Positions 1-5,774 of a DNA stretch of 5,774 nt are shown here, piece after piece. The notes below the pieces were generated by a model, which did not search any database, was not told the DNA's origin, and worked only from the letters and a program-made list of their open reading frames with translations. Position numbers and translations under genes: made by a program. This DNA is from Bacteroidota bacterium (GTDB lineage Bacteria > Bacteroidota > Bacteroidia > Chitinophagales > Saprospiraceae). Each line of letters opens with the position of its first letter. Positions within the stretch are counted from its first letter, which is position 1. The stretch lies in assembly GCA_018969455.1 (NCBI GenBank), contig JAGWYI010000288.1, positions 1-5,774 on the forward strand. Reading direction: 5' to 3'.

Positions 1-67
1 CAGGATGTGCCGGATTTTGTGGATAAATCAGGATGGATTTCGCTGATTTATAATGATTTATAAAGAT
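1..67. repeat. Degenerate ~10-bp periodic GAT repeat array
   Basis: The trinucleotide GAT recurs at 4, 13, 22, 32, 36, 45, 55 and 65, mostly spaced 9-10 bp, within variants of CAGGAT, GGATTT and TGATTT. The last full units are an exact tandem copy of TGATTTATAA (44-53 and 54-63). Immediately after lies a perfect 10-bp palindrome, TTGTGCACAA (70-79), with AGAT before it (64-67) and ATCT after it (81-84). The array starts at the window edge with CAGGAT and may continue outside. No reading frame here looks coding. From general knowledge, similar CAGGAT/TGATTT quasi-repeats occur between genes in many Bacteroidota and other environmental bacteria, with unclear function. A binding site or mobile-element remnant is possible; nothing visible decides it. 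Confidence 0.55.
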
Positions 68-149
68 CGTTGTGCACAAAATCTGGCGGCGTAAAGTATA
101 AAATGATGTGTTCACAGGCTCATGGAATGGTTTTCAGGCACAACATTAC

Positions 150-170
150 GTGTTTTCAAGCGGAAAACAC
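150..170 (-). terminator. Stem-loop downstream of the beta-barrel gene, possible terminator
   Basis: GTGTTTTC (150-157) and GAAAACAC (163-170) form a perfect 8-bp stem with a 5-base loop. The structure begins about 40 bases past the TAA of the 210-1055 gene, where transcript termination or 3'-end protection would be expected. Neither strand has a run of T after the stem, so it is not a classical intrinsic terminator. A weaker bulged hairpin (CGAC 181-184 with GTCG 203-206, and AAAC 187-190 with GTTT 195-198) lies between it and the stop codon. The stem is seen directly; its role is inferred. Confidence 0.4.
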
Positions 171-209
171 CCCGATTATCCGACTGAAACACTGGTTTTA
201 TCGTCGAAT

Positions 210-1055
210 TTAATCCCAATTGAAATAGGCTCCTAACATGATTTGCGGACTTCGGGGCAACAAGCGCGCTTCGGCAACGCCGGCTACACCAGCCAAAAGC
301 CCCCAAAACCGATTGGCTTTATACAGGGTTTTCATGCCAACTGACCAATAAGCCTGATTGTTGACAAACAATACAGTGCGGTTAAAAGCAGACTGGTCTT
401 TCCGGTTTCCGTTTTTCAGGGATCGCAATGCTTCTGAATAGGCAATGACCCACCAGCGTCCTAAATGTCGGCCGCCTTCTATACCTGTAACGGAGGTGTA
501 ACTATACGCATTGCTTCGTAACCCAATCCCGGTATAACTGTAAAAATACCATTGTTCGGCGCCGTGTCCAATACTCAACATAGGAAGCAGTGAAATGCCT
601 GCATACCCGCCCCGCAAGCCCGAGTTTTCCTTGGTTTTCCAGCTTGGCAAATCTACCCGAAGGCTCAAGGCAAGCGGCCAGTTTCCACCCTTCAATTGGT
701 GGCGCAAGCCTACACTGATGTTGCCTGCGGCCAATAAATTTGAGGCAGGTAAAGAAGGCACGCCTTTATAGTCGGGATTTTCAGACAGGGCCAGATAGCG
801 CAAGGGAATCGAGATTATGCCGGTGGTTTTTTTCCCAATTCCGTATTCTCCGTACAATTGGAATGTAGCCTCGCTCAATTGTCTTTCCAGGGTACTGGTT
901 TTTCCCGATTCATCAAACACTTCGCGATAGGAAGGAATCCACTGCAAGCCCACTTGCCCATAGGCGCCTGCCTGCGTGCGCACCCACGGGCTTTGCGCAT
1001 CTACATGCATGCCTATGCAAAGCAAAAATAGAATGCCAAAACGGTGCGGGGTCAT
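210..1055 (-). CDS. Secreted outer-membrane beta-barrel protein, family unassigned
   Basis: The product is 281 residues. Residues 1-20 form a clear signal peptide: a His/Arg-containing start, the hydrophobic run FGILFLLCIG, then a VDA|Q cleavage site. The mature chain is rich in Gly, Tyr, Trp and Ser in alternating polar/hydrophobic strands (for example WYFYSYTGIGL and SVGMKTLYK). It has no catalytic motif and no helical membrane segment, which points to an outer-membrane beta-barrel of about 12 strands, loosely like the small barrels annotated as transporter or MetA-pathway (phenol degradation) proteins. It ends AYFNWD rather than with the usual terminal Phe, so the barrel call rests on composition and the signal peptide. 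The start ATG (1053-1055) overlaps the yajC TAA by one base (TAATG), so it is probably translated by coupling to yajC. Its substrate is unknown. Confidence 0.7.
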   Translation of the reverse strand: MTPHRFGILFLLCIGMHVDAQSPWVRTQAGAYGQVGLQWIPSYREVFDESGKTSTLERQLSEATFQLYGEYGIGKKTTGIISIPLRYLALSENPDYKGVPSLPASNLLAAGNISVGLRHQLKGGNWPLALSLRVDLPSWKTKENSGLRGGYAGISLLPMLSIGHGAEQWYFYSYTGIGLRSNAYSYTSVTGIEGGRHLGRWWVIAYSEALRSLKNGNRKDQSAFNRTVLFVNNQAYWSVGMKTLYKANRFWGLLAGVAGVAEARLLPRSPQIMLGAYFNWD

Positions 1056-1351
1056 TATCCTTTGTTTTCAGCGGTGATGGATTGTTTTACCACTCGGATA
1101 AATGTTTTTTCATCCACCAACAAACGCACCACGTTGCCATCAATTTTAGCCACTCTTCCGATGATGCCAGAATTGGTTACTACCTCCATTCCCTCCTTCA
1201 GGTTTTCGGTAAACTTCTGCTGTTCTTTCTGGCGATTAACCTGTGGCCGAATCAGGAAGAAATAAAAAACGATCAAAATCAGAAAGGGGAACAGAATGCT
1301 CAACAAGGGGTTATTGCCGCCCGCAGCCTGTAACAAAATGAATTGCAGCAT
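1055..1351 (-). CDS. yajC: Preprotein translocase accessory subunit YajC
   Basis: This 98-residue inner-membrane protein belongs to the YajC family, which associates with SecDF-YidC at the SecYEG translocon and also contacts the efflux pump AcrB in E. coli. One membrane helix spans about residues 15-34 and ends in the family signature FLIRPQ. A charged stretch follows (NRQKEQQK), then a small cytoplasmic domain with VVTNSGIIGRV, matching the usual GGI-x-G-x-V motif. The length is typical. I start at the ATG at 1349-1351, because the frame runs further upstream only to a TTG at 1394-1396 and the added 15 residues are polar and unlike the family. Upstream is AT-rich (CCAATTTATT) with no Shine-Dalgarno. 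It lies 65 bp after the M16/LolA-like lipoprotein gene and overlaps the barrel gene by one base. secD and secF are not nearby. Confidence 0.93.
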   Translation of the reverse strand: MLQFILLQAAGGNNPLLSILFPFLILIVFYFFLIRPQVNRQKEQQKFTENLKEGMEVVTNSGIIGRVAKIDGNVVRLLVDEKTFIRVVKQSITAENKG

Positions 1352-1416
1352 AATAAATTGGTTTTGTGCATACCCGGTGGCATGCGAATAATTCAAATAA
1401 TGGTTAAAAATCGGGA

Positions 1417-3570
1417 CTACAACTTGAAAACCTTGTCTTCAACACCCTGGTTTGCCATGATGCTAGAATACTGCAAGGTCATGGGAGCAGGCGTCAAACC
1501 GATAATCATGGTTTTAAAGGGAATTAATACGCCATTTACGGCTTTATAATCCGAATAAACGGTTGTAATGTCTACCGTTTGGTCGCTGTAATTGGTTTCG
1601 CTGCCAATTTCCTGGATTTTCAAACCGGTTACGAGGTCATAATATTCCAGGCGCAGTTGGCCATCGGGGCGAATGCACTCAAGGACATAGGCTTTTACGC
1701 CGCCAATTTCGTCTATTTGTTTGATTTTGAGTTTATAAGCGCCATTCAGGTAATGGGCTTCTTTGCAAAAAGCGGCTTGCTCGCGCAGGTCTTCAAGGGC
1801 TTTGCCTTCGATGGCCCGGGTTGCGCCACCCATGCCCGACTCATTGCCTGCCACCCCGTCAAATACCCGTTTGGAGATCAATTGTCCGTTGAGTTTCATT
1901 TCAATGGCAATCTTGGTCCCGTCTTTTTGGTAATTCCGCACAGCGATTTCGGGTCCGCTGAACTGCAGGGCGCCATCGGCAACCAGGTCTTTAATTTCTG
2001 ATAAACGGGTTGCTCCGATGGCTTTCAAGTAGTTCTCAATCACTTTTTCCGCAGTCATATCGGCAGGAACAGCCATTACAGGTTCCTTGACGGGTTGTGC
2101 AAAAGCATCGAACAACTGAATTTTTTTATTTGCCGAAAAAACGCTGAGTTTATCTGCCAGTTGTTTTTGGTCTCCCACTACCACAATATGCGCATTTTCG
2201 GGCTTTAAGTATTTTCGGGCCATCAGCATTACTTCATCGGCCGAAATGCTTTGCAAGGTATTCAGGTATTCCTGAAAATAGGAATCAGGAAGATGGAACC
2301 GGGCGGCACTCAAGGCAAAGCGCGCCACGGTTTCCGGCGATTCCAGATTTTGGGAAAACTGGCCCGTAATCACATTTTTAACCATTTGCAGTTCCTTGGA
2401 CGGCACTTTTTCGGTTTTGATGCGCCGCATTTCTTTCAGGAATTCGACAATAGCGCTGTCGGTGACGTTGGTACGTACATTGGCCGTTGCTGTGAAATAG
2501 CCAACCAGTTTATCTGATACCATTCGGGTGTTTGCGCCGTAGGTCCAACCGTGGGTTTCCCGCAAATTGGAATTAACCCGGCTGTTGAAGTAGCCGCCGA
2601 GGACGGTATTGAGCAGGCGCACCCTGATTTCGTCGGGATGTCCAGGTTCCAGTTCAATGGGGTAGGTAATTTGCACAACCGATTGCACGGCGCCAGGTTT
2701 GTTCACCAAATCCACCTCATTGGATTCCGGCGGGTGCGGGATTCCGTATGTTTCTGCGGGAACCTCTGCTTTTTTCCAGGCGCCAAAATATTGTTTTGCG
2801 AGTTTTTCAGCTTTACCCACCTGAATGTCGCCTACAAAGACCAGGTAAGACACATTGGGTTTGATGAATTTATCGTAATGATCTTTAATTTGTTTCAGGT
2901 TTGCCTGCTGCATGGAGGTTTCTGTGGCCACCTCCCCATATGGGTGGCTTTTGCCATAACGCATGGCGCTGGCCAGGTTTTGCGCCATAAAACCGGGATC
3001 GGTTTTTCCCTGTGCCAGGTTGCTCAGATATCGTTTTTTGCTTTTTTCGAGTTCTTCTGCGGAAAAAACGGGGTTAAGAGCCACATCGGCGAACAGGCTA
3101 AAATACTTATCGGCATATTTGCTGAGGCAATTACCAGAAAGCCCGCTAGGGCTGGCATTCAGGCTGGCGCCCAGCCAGTCAATTTCCTCATCCAATTGCG
3201 CCTTTGTGCGGTTTTTTGTTCCTTTTGTCCACAAATCGGCCATCAGGTCGACATAACCTTTGGCATCTTTTTCGAGCACGGGTTCATAGTCGGCGAAAAG
3301 TTGTACCGATATTTTGGGCAATTTATGATTCTCAACCACAATAATTTTGAGGCCATTTTCCAGTTCCCGGGTTACGGCCTTTCCCACCTGTACCACGGGT
3401 GCTGCGCCTGCTTTGGGAGCGTTTAATCGAAATTTATCGCCGCTTGGAATGGGTATGCTGGGTGCTTTGACGCTCGGTGTGGGCGTTGAGGTTTTTTGGG
3501 CGGCATTTTTTGGGGAACAGGCGCACAGGAAAACCAAAGCGCCTGAGATCAAATAGGCAAAATATTTCAT
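1417..3570 (-). CDS. M16 peptidase-like lipoprotein, zinc site lost, C-terminal LolA-like domain
   Basis: The product is 717 residues. The N-terminus is a lipoprotein signal (MKYFAYLISGALVFLCAC) with lipobox L15-C-A-C18, so Cys18 is the likely lipidated residue. A Pro/Thr/Ser-rich linker spans about 25-62. The M16 N-domain covers about 65-270, but where HxxEH should stand it reads D108-L-M-A-D112, so it cannot bind zinc. The M16 C-domain (about 290-480) keeps NLRETHGWTYGA with R337 and Y344, the Arg/Tyr pair that binds substrate in split M16 enzymes. Residues about 505-717 add a LolA/outer-membrane-lipoprotein-sorting-like domain, recognised from its VITNYL-like opening (VIENYLKAIGA) and the ending DYKAVNGVLIPF. 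It probably partners the active M16 protein encoded 27 bp upstream. I start at ATG 3568-3570 rather than a TTG three codons earlier. The stop is TAG. The LolA-like assignment is less certain than the M16 one. Confidence 0.88.
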   Translation of the reverse strand: MKYFAYLISGALVFLCACSPKNAAQKTSTPTPSVKAPSIPIPSGDKFRLNAPKAGAAPVVQVGKAVTRELENGLKIIVVENHKLPKISVQLFADYEPVLEKDAKGYVDLMADLWTKGTKNRTKAQLDEEIDWLGASLNASPSGLSGNCLSKYADKYFSLFADVALNPVFSAEELEKSKKRYLSNLAQGKTDPGFMAQNLASAMRYGKSHPYGEVATETSMQQANLKQIKDHYDKFIKPNVSYLVFVGDIQVGKAEKLAKQYFGAWKKAEVPAETYGIPHPPESNEVDLVNKPGAVQSVVQITYPIELEPGHPDEIRVRLLNTVLGGYFNSRVNSNLRETHGWTYGANTRMVSDKLVGYFTATANVRTNVTDSAIVEFLKEMRRIKTEKVPSKELQMVKNVITGQFSQNLESPETVARFALSAARFHLPDSYFQEYLNTLQSISADEVMLMARKYLKPENAHIVVVGDQKQLADKLSVFSANKKIQLFDAFAQPVKEPVMAVPADMTAEKVIENYLKAIGATRLSEIKDLVADGALQFSGPEIAVRNYQKDGTKIAIEMKLNGQLISKRVFDGVAGNESGMGGATRAIEGKALEDLREQAAFCKEAHYLNGAYKLKIKQIDEIGGVKAYVLECIRPDGQLRLEYYDLVTGLKIQEIGSETNYSDQTVDITTVYSDYKAVNGVLIPFKTMIIGLTPAPMTLQYSSIMANQGVEDKVFKL

Positions 3571-3597
3571 AATAAACAATGGATCGTAAGGTTAAAA

Positions 3598-4914
3598 TCA
3601 GGGGCGTTTTGCGGGTAAATAATACAAACAAACCCTTTTTTGTTTGTCGAAATAAGTTTTTGCAACCCGGCGCAAATCATCCCGGGTAACTTTTCGATAA
3701 CGCTCAATTTCGGTGTTGATGAGCCCGGGATCGCCAAAAAACATGGAATAGGTCGCGAGTGCGCCTGCCACGCCAATCATTTTGTCTTTTTGGGCGATCA
3801 GGTCGTTTTCAATTTGATTTTGAACGCGTTGGAATTCTTTTTCAGTGACCAATTTGGACTGCACATCCTGAATAATGACATCGATAGCTTGTTCGAGATC
3901 GGAAGGGGCCACCTGGAGCGCGCCAATTCCATAAAAAATAAACACCCCGGGATCTTCGAGGTCGAGGGGGAAGGATCCTGCGTCTACTGCTTTTTGTTGC
4001 TGGTCAACCAATTGTGTAATCATTCGGCTGCTTTCGCCCTGGCTAAGCAGCATGCCCAGCATTTTTACGGCATAGTAATCGGGAGTACCTTGTGCGGGAA
4101 TACGGTAGCAAAGCGCCACTGCAGGCAGCTGGATGTTGTCGTAAAAAGTATCCCGAACTTCCTGTGCGAGCGGGGGTTCAAGCTCGTTTGGGCGGAAAAC
4201 GGGGCCTTCGCCTTTGGGAATGTCTTTAAAATAAACCTCGATGAGTTGTTTGGTTTGGTCGGGATTGATGTCTCCTGCGATACTCAATATGGCATTGTCG
4301 GGCCGGTAAAAGTCGCGGTAAAACTGTTGAAAATCAAGGATGTTGGCTGCGTCAATGTCCTCGAGCGAGCCTATGGGTGTATGGCCGTAGGGGTGTTTTT
4401 TGAAGCAGCGTTTCATGCATTCCTCCAGCAATCGGCCGTAGGGTCGGTTGTCGTATCGCACTTTGCGTTCTTCCTTTACCACTTTGCGTTGGGTCTCGAT
4501 GCCAACAGGATCAACAATGGCATGCAGCATGCGTTCGCTTTCCAGCCAAAGTCCGAGTGCGAGTTGATTGCTGGGTAAAACTTCGTAATAAAAAGTACGG
4601 TCTTGCGTGGTATTGGCGTTGTTGATGCCGCCGGCATTGCTGATGTAGTCGTCGAATTCGCCGCGTTGAATGTTTTCTGTGCCTTCAAAAAGCAGGTGTT
4701 CGAAAAAGTGTGCGAATCCGCTGCGGTTGGCTTTTTCGTTTTTAGACCCCACATGGTACATGACCGAAACCGCCACCAGAGGCGTATTATGGTCTTCATG
4801 AAGGATCACCTGAAGTCCGTTGGATAGGGTAAACTGTTGGAATGCAATGGTTTGGGCATGCAAACCGACTGTCAGAAGGGATGCAGCCAGGGCCGAGAGC
4901 AGATGTTTTTTCAT
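3598..4914 (-). CDS. Secreted M16 zinc metallopeptidase, catalytic subunit
   Basis: The product is 438 residues. Residues 1-20 are a signal peptide (MKKHLLSALAASLLTVGLHA|Q), so the enzyme acts in the periplasm or beyond. The M16 N-domain (about 25-195) carries the inverted zinc motif H69-F-F-E72-H73 in GFAHFFEHLLFEGT. E149 in VVKEERKVRYDN is the likely third zinc ligand, 76 residues after H73, and HPYGHTPIGS (174-183) is also typical. The C-domain (about 205-400) has SIAGDINPD and GESSR, but where family members have LRExxGLxY it reads LVDQQQKAV. V303 and V310 therefore replace the Arg and Tyr needed for substrate binding, which should be supplied by the lipoprotein partner encoded 27 bp downstream. 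I start at ATG 4912-4914 because it gives a clean signal peptide; an ATG 39 codons upstream (5029-5031) would bury it. Expected activity is cleavage of peptides or small unfolded proteins; the substrate is unknown. Confidence 0.92.
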   Translation of the reverse strand: MKKHLLSALAASLLTVGLHAQTIAFQQFTLSNGLQVILHEDHNTPLVAVSVMYHVGSKNEKANRSGFAHFFEHLLFEGTENIQRGEFDDYISNAGGINNANTTQDRTFYYEVLPSNQLALGLWLESERMLHAIVDPVGIETQRKVVKEERKVRYDNRPYGRLLEECMKRCFKKHPYGHTPIGSLEDIDAANILDFQQFYRDFYRPDNAILSIAGDINPDQTKQLIEVYFKDIPKGEGPVFRPNELEPPLAQEVRDTFYDNIQLPAVALCYRIPAQGTPDYYAVKMLGMLLSQGESSRMITQLVDQQQKAVDAGSFPLDLEDPGVFIFYGIGALQVAPSDLEQAIDVIIQDVQSKLVTEKEFQRVQNQIENDLIAQKDKMIGVAGALATYSMFFGDPGLINTEIERYRKVTRDDLRRVAKTYFDKQKRVCLYYLPAKRP

Positions 4915-5049
4915 GCCGAAAAGTGTCAGATCTTTTTTGAGCGACAAAATTGCATCGAAGAACGGGCAATTACAGCCTGTTATCGACAAAAAATCATCTG
5001 CCTCAGTAAAAAAACACAAAACGGCGACCATCCTGTAGCCTGTGCGGGC

Positions 5050-5520
5050 TTAAATCACCTTATCGGCACAGGAAGACGATGCAAATGCATCCGGTTTTGC
5101 CTTAAACACAAATCCCATGCTCAAAATATAACCCATCGCTTCCCGCAATGCGGTGTTGCTCTCAAATGCTGGATCTGTATTGATGTCGGCATGCACTTCG
5201 AGGGCCACACTATATTGATCGAGCAAATGGCACAAGGCATAGGCAACTTCCACCGAGCGGCCTACTTCCAGAATCATGCGTTCGCGCAGGGTCATCTTTC
5301 GATGTTGCTTATCGTTGGAAATAAACATGAATCCACCACGTTTTTCCCGCAAAAACACAATAACAGAGGCAAAATGTACTTCATCGCCAATCACCTGGGA
5401 ATCGGTGCCGATGCATACCTTGAGTTTGTAACCCAAGTCAATCTCCCGTTTGATGGTTTCTTCTACCGCTTTGAGCAGCGGCTGTTCAATGCGTTGCCCG
5501 TTTAGTCTTCTCCACTCCAT
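5050..5520 (-). CDS. YkuK-family (DUF458) RNase H-like protein
   Basis: The product is 156 residues, close to B. subtilis YkuK. It has no signal peptide or membrane segment, so it should be cytoplasmic. The first beta strand holds KVCIGTDSQ with D40. Acidic candidates on the following helix are E80 and E85 (LRERMILEVGRS). A later strand gives VHADINTDP with D112, and the C-terminus KPDAFASSSCADK supplies D153. This Asp-Glu-Asp-Asp order matches the RNase H fold's metal-binding residues, as predicted for DUF458. Nuclease activity is inferred from the family and has no firm biological role I know of. The ATG follows an A-rich stretch (TTTAAAAAAAGCAACT) with no Shine-Dalgarno. It lies 135 bp before the M16 gene, so co-transcription with the peptidases is uncertain. 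Similarity to YkuK is by motif recognition. Confidence 0.85.
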   Translation of the reverse strand: MEWRRLNGQRIEQPLLKAVEETIKREIDLGYKLKVCIGTDSQVIGDEVHFASVIVFLREKRGGFMFISNDKQHRKMTLRERMILEVGRSVEVAYALCHLLDQYSVALEVHADINTDPAFESNTALREAMGYILSMGFVFKAKPDAFASSSCADKVI

Positions 5521-5587
5521 AGTTGCTTTTTTTAAATTGAAAACTTGGATGATAACAAAGCTGGTTATAGGCGCCCGGACAAATTCG

Positions 5588-5613
5588 GTTCAAAACAAAA
5601 CATGTTTTTGAAC
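5588..5613 (-). promoter_or_regulatory. Inverted repeat in the presumed ykuK-like 5' UTR
   Basis: GTTCAAAA (5588-5595) pairs with TTTTGAAC (5606-5613) over 8 bp. After a one-base bulge at 5605, CA (5596-5597) pairs with TG (5603-5604), leaving a 5-base loop. If the promoter element at 5626-5633 is real, this hairpin would sit within about the first 10 bases of the transcript. It could stabilise the mRNA 5' end or mark a repressor operator. No T-run follows on the minus strand, so a terminator for the upstream gene is less likely. The structure is seen directly; its role is inferred. Confidence 0.4.
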
Positions 5614-5625
5614 TTCGATGTCAGA

Positions 5626-5633
5626 CAAATGTA
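5626..5633 (-). promoter_or_regulatory. Candidate Bacteroidota -7 promoter element
   Basis: Read on the minus strand this is TACATTTG, a perfect match to the Bacteroidota primary-sigma -7 consensus TAnnTTTG. It lies in the non-coding gap upstream of the YkuK-like gene, about 105 bases before its ATG, which predicts a start of transcription near 5619 and a leader of about 100 bases. No TTTG -33 element is found at the usual spacing of about 19-21 bp, so the call rests on the -7 box and its location. It is the only perfect match I found in the intergenic stretches that I checked. Confidence 0.45.
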
Positions 5634-5699
5634 TGGATTTTAACAGGAAATGTTTGGACTCCGTTCCAAAAATAACACTAACTTAAACCAGATTTTTCC

Positions 5700-5774
5700 T
5701 TAAAGCATCAATGGATTATTCCCTTTGAATGCCCGGGCGCTGCTGCTTAGAAACTGTTTTAAAACCTCCGGGAT
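5700..5774 (-). CDS. C-terminal end of an unidentified gene, cut by the window edge
   Basis: On the minus strand an open frame enters from the right edge and runs 24 codons to a TAA at 5700-5702. The peptide ends EVLKQFLSSSARAFKGNNPLML, an amphipathic, protein-like tail with ordinary codon choice. The frame is in the same direction as all other genes here, and the following 179 bp to the YkuK-like ATG look non-coding. This fits the last codons of a real upstream gene. The fragment is too short to assign a family, and a chance open frame of this length cannot be excluded. Confidence 0.5.
   Translation of the reverse strand: MPEVLKQFLSSSARAFKGNNPLML

Noticed and set aside
2551..3426. Long plus-strand open frame of 291 codons opposite the M16-like lipoprotein gene
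   Set aside because: It lies wholly antisense to a gene with strong family signatures; its translation is rich in Phe, His, Gly and Cys without any recognisable motif, as expected for a mirror frame.
3640..4578. Plus-strand open frame of 312 codons opposite the active M16 gene
   Set aside because: It is antisense to the HFFEH peptidase, has no recognisable domain, and owes its length to codon bias on the opposite strand.
4945..4952. Possible -7 promoter box CAATTTTG upstream of the active M16 gene
   Set aside because: It matches only 7 of 8 consensus positions of TAnnTTTG in form and has no -33 element at proper spacing; a separate promoter in this 135-bp gap remains possible but is not shown.
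4915..5031. 39-codon N-terminal extension of the active M16 peptidase
   Set aside because: The internal ATG at 4912-4914 starts a textbook signal peptide, whereas the extension would bury it.
5037..5050. AGCC/GGCT hairpin at the stop codon of the YkuK-like gene as a terminator
   Set aside because: The stem is only 4 bp, it overlaps the stop codon, and no T-run follows on the minus strand.
4837..5505. Plus-strand open frame of 222 codons spanning the YkuK-like gene and the gap beside it
   Set aside because: It mirrors the well-supported YkuK-like gene and part of the M16 gene, and its Cys/His-rich translation shows no family resemblance.
5745..5765. Sequence near the right edge resembling an insertion-sequence end (AAACAGTTTCTAAG on the minus strand)
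   Set aside because: It lies inside an open frame that reads as the tail of a gene, and there is no visible partner inverted repeat or transposase.

Overview
The window looks like chromosomal DNA from a Bacteroidota species, plausibly of the Saprospiraceae/Chitinophagales kind. Supporting signs are the lack of Shine-Dalgarno sequences, A/T-rich stretches before the start codons, one perfect match to the Bacteroidota -7 promoter element (TAnnTTTG), and a typical Bacteroidota pairing of two M16 peptidase subunits. The lineage is inferred from style and gene content; no rRNA or marker gene confirms it.

All recognisable genes lie on the minus strand and read from the right edge to the left. In that order they are: the last 24 codons of an unidentified gene (5700-5774); a 179-bp gap with a candidate promoter and a 5'-UTR hairpin; a YkuK/DUF458 RNase H-like protein (5050-5520); a secreted, catalytically intact M16 zinc peptidase (3598-4914); a lipoprotein M16 homologue that has lost the zinc site and carries a C-terminal LolA-like domain (1417-3570); yajC (1055-1351); and an outer-membrane beta-barrel protein (210-1055) whose ATG overlaps the yajC stop by one base. 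The left 209 bp hold no gene. They contain a stem-loop just past the last stop codon and, at the very edge, a roughly 10-bp-periodic GAT-repeat array.

Functionally this is mostly an envelope cluster. The two M16 proteins are complementary: one keeps HxxEH but lacks the substrate-binding Arg/Tyr pair, while the other lacks HxxEH but keeps Arg/Tyr. They probably form one heterodimeric periplasmic peptidase, tethered to a membrane by the lipidated partner. YajC (Sec translocon accessory) and the beta-barrel protein are translationally coupled. I see no phage, CRISPR, toxin or transposase gene, and no wholly new system. The less routine points are the split peptidase with its LolA-like fusion, the yajC/barrel coupling and the edge repeat.
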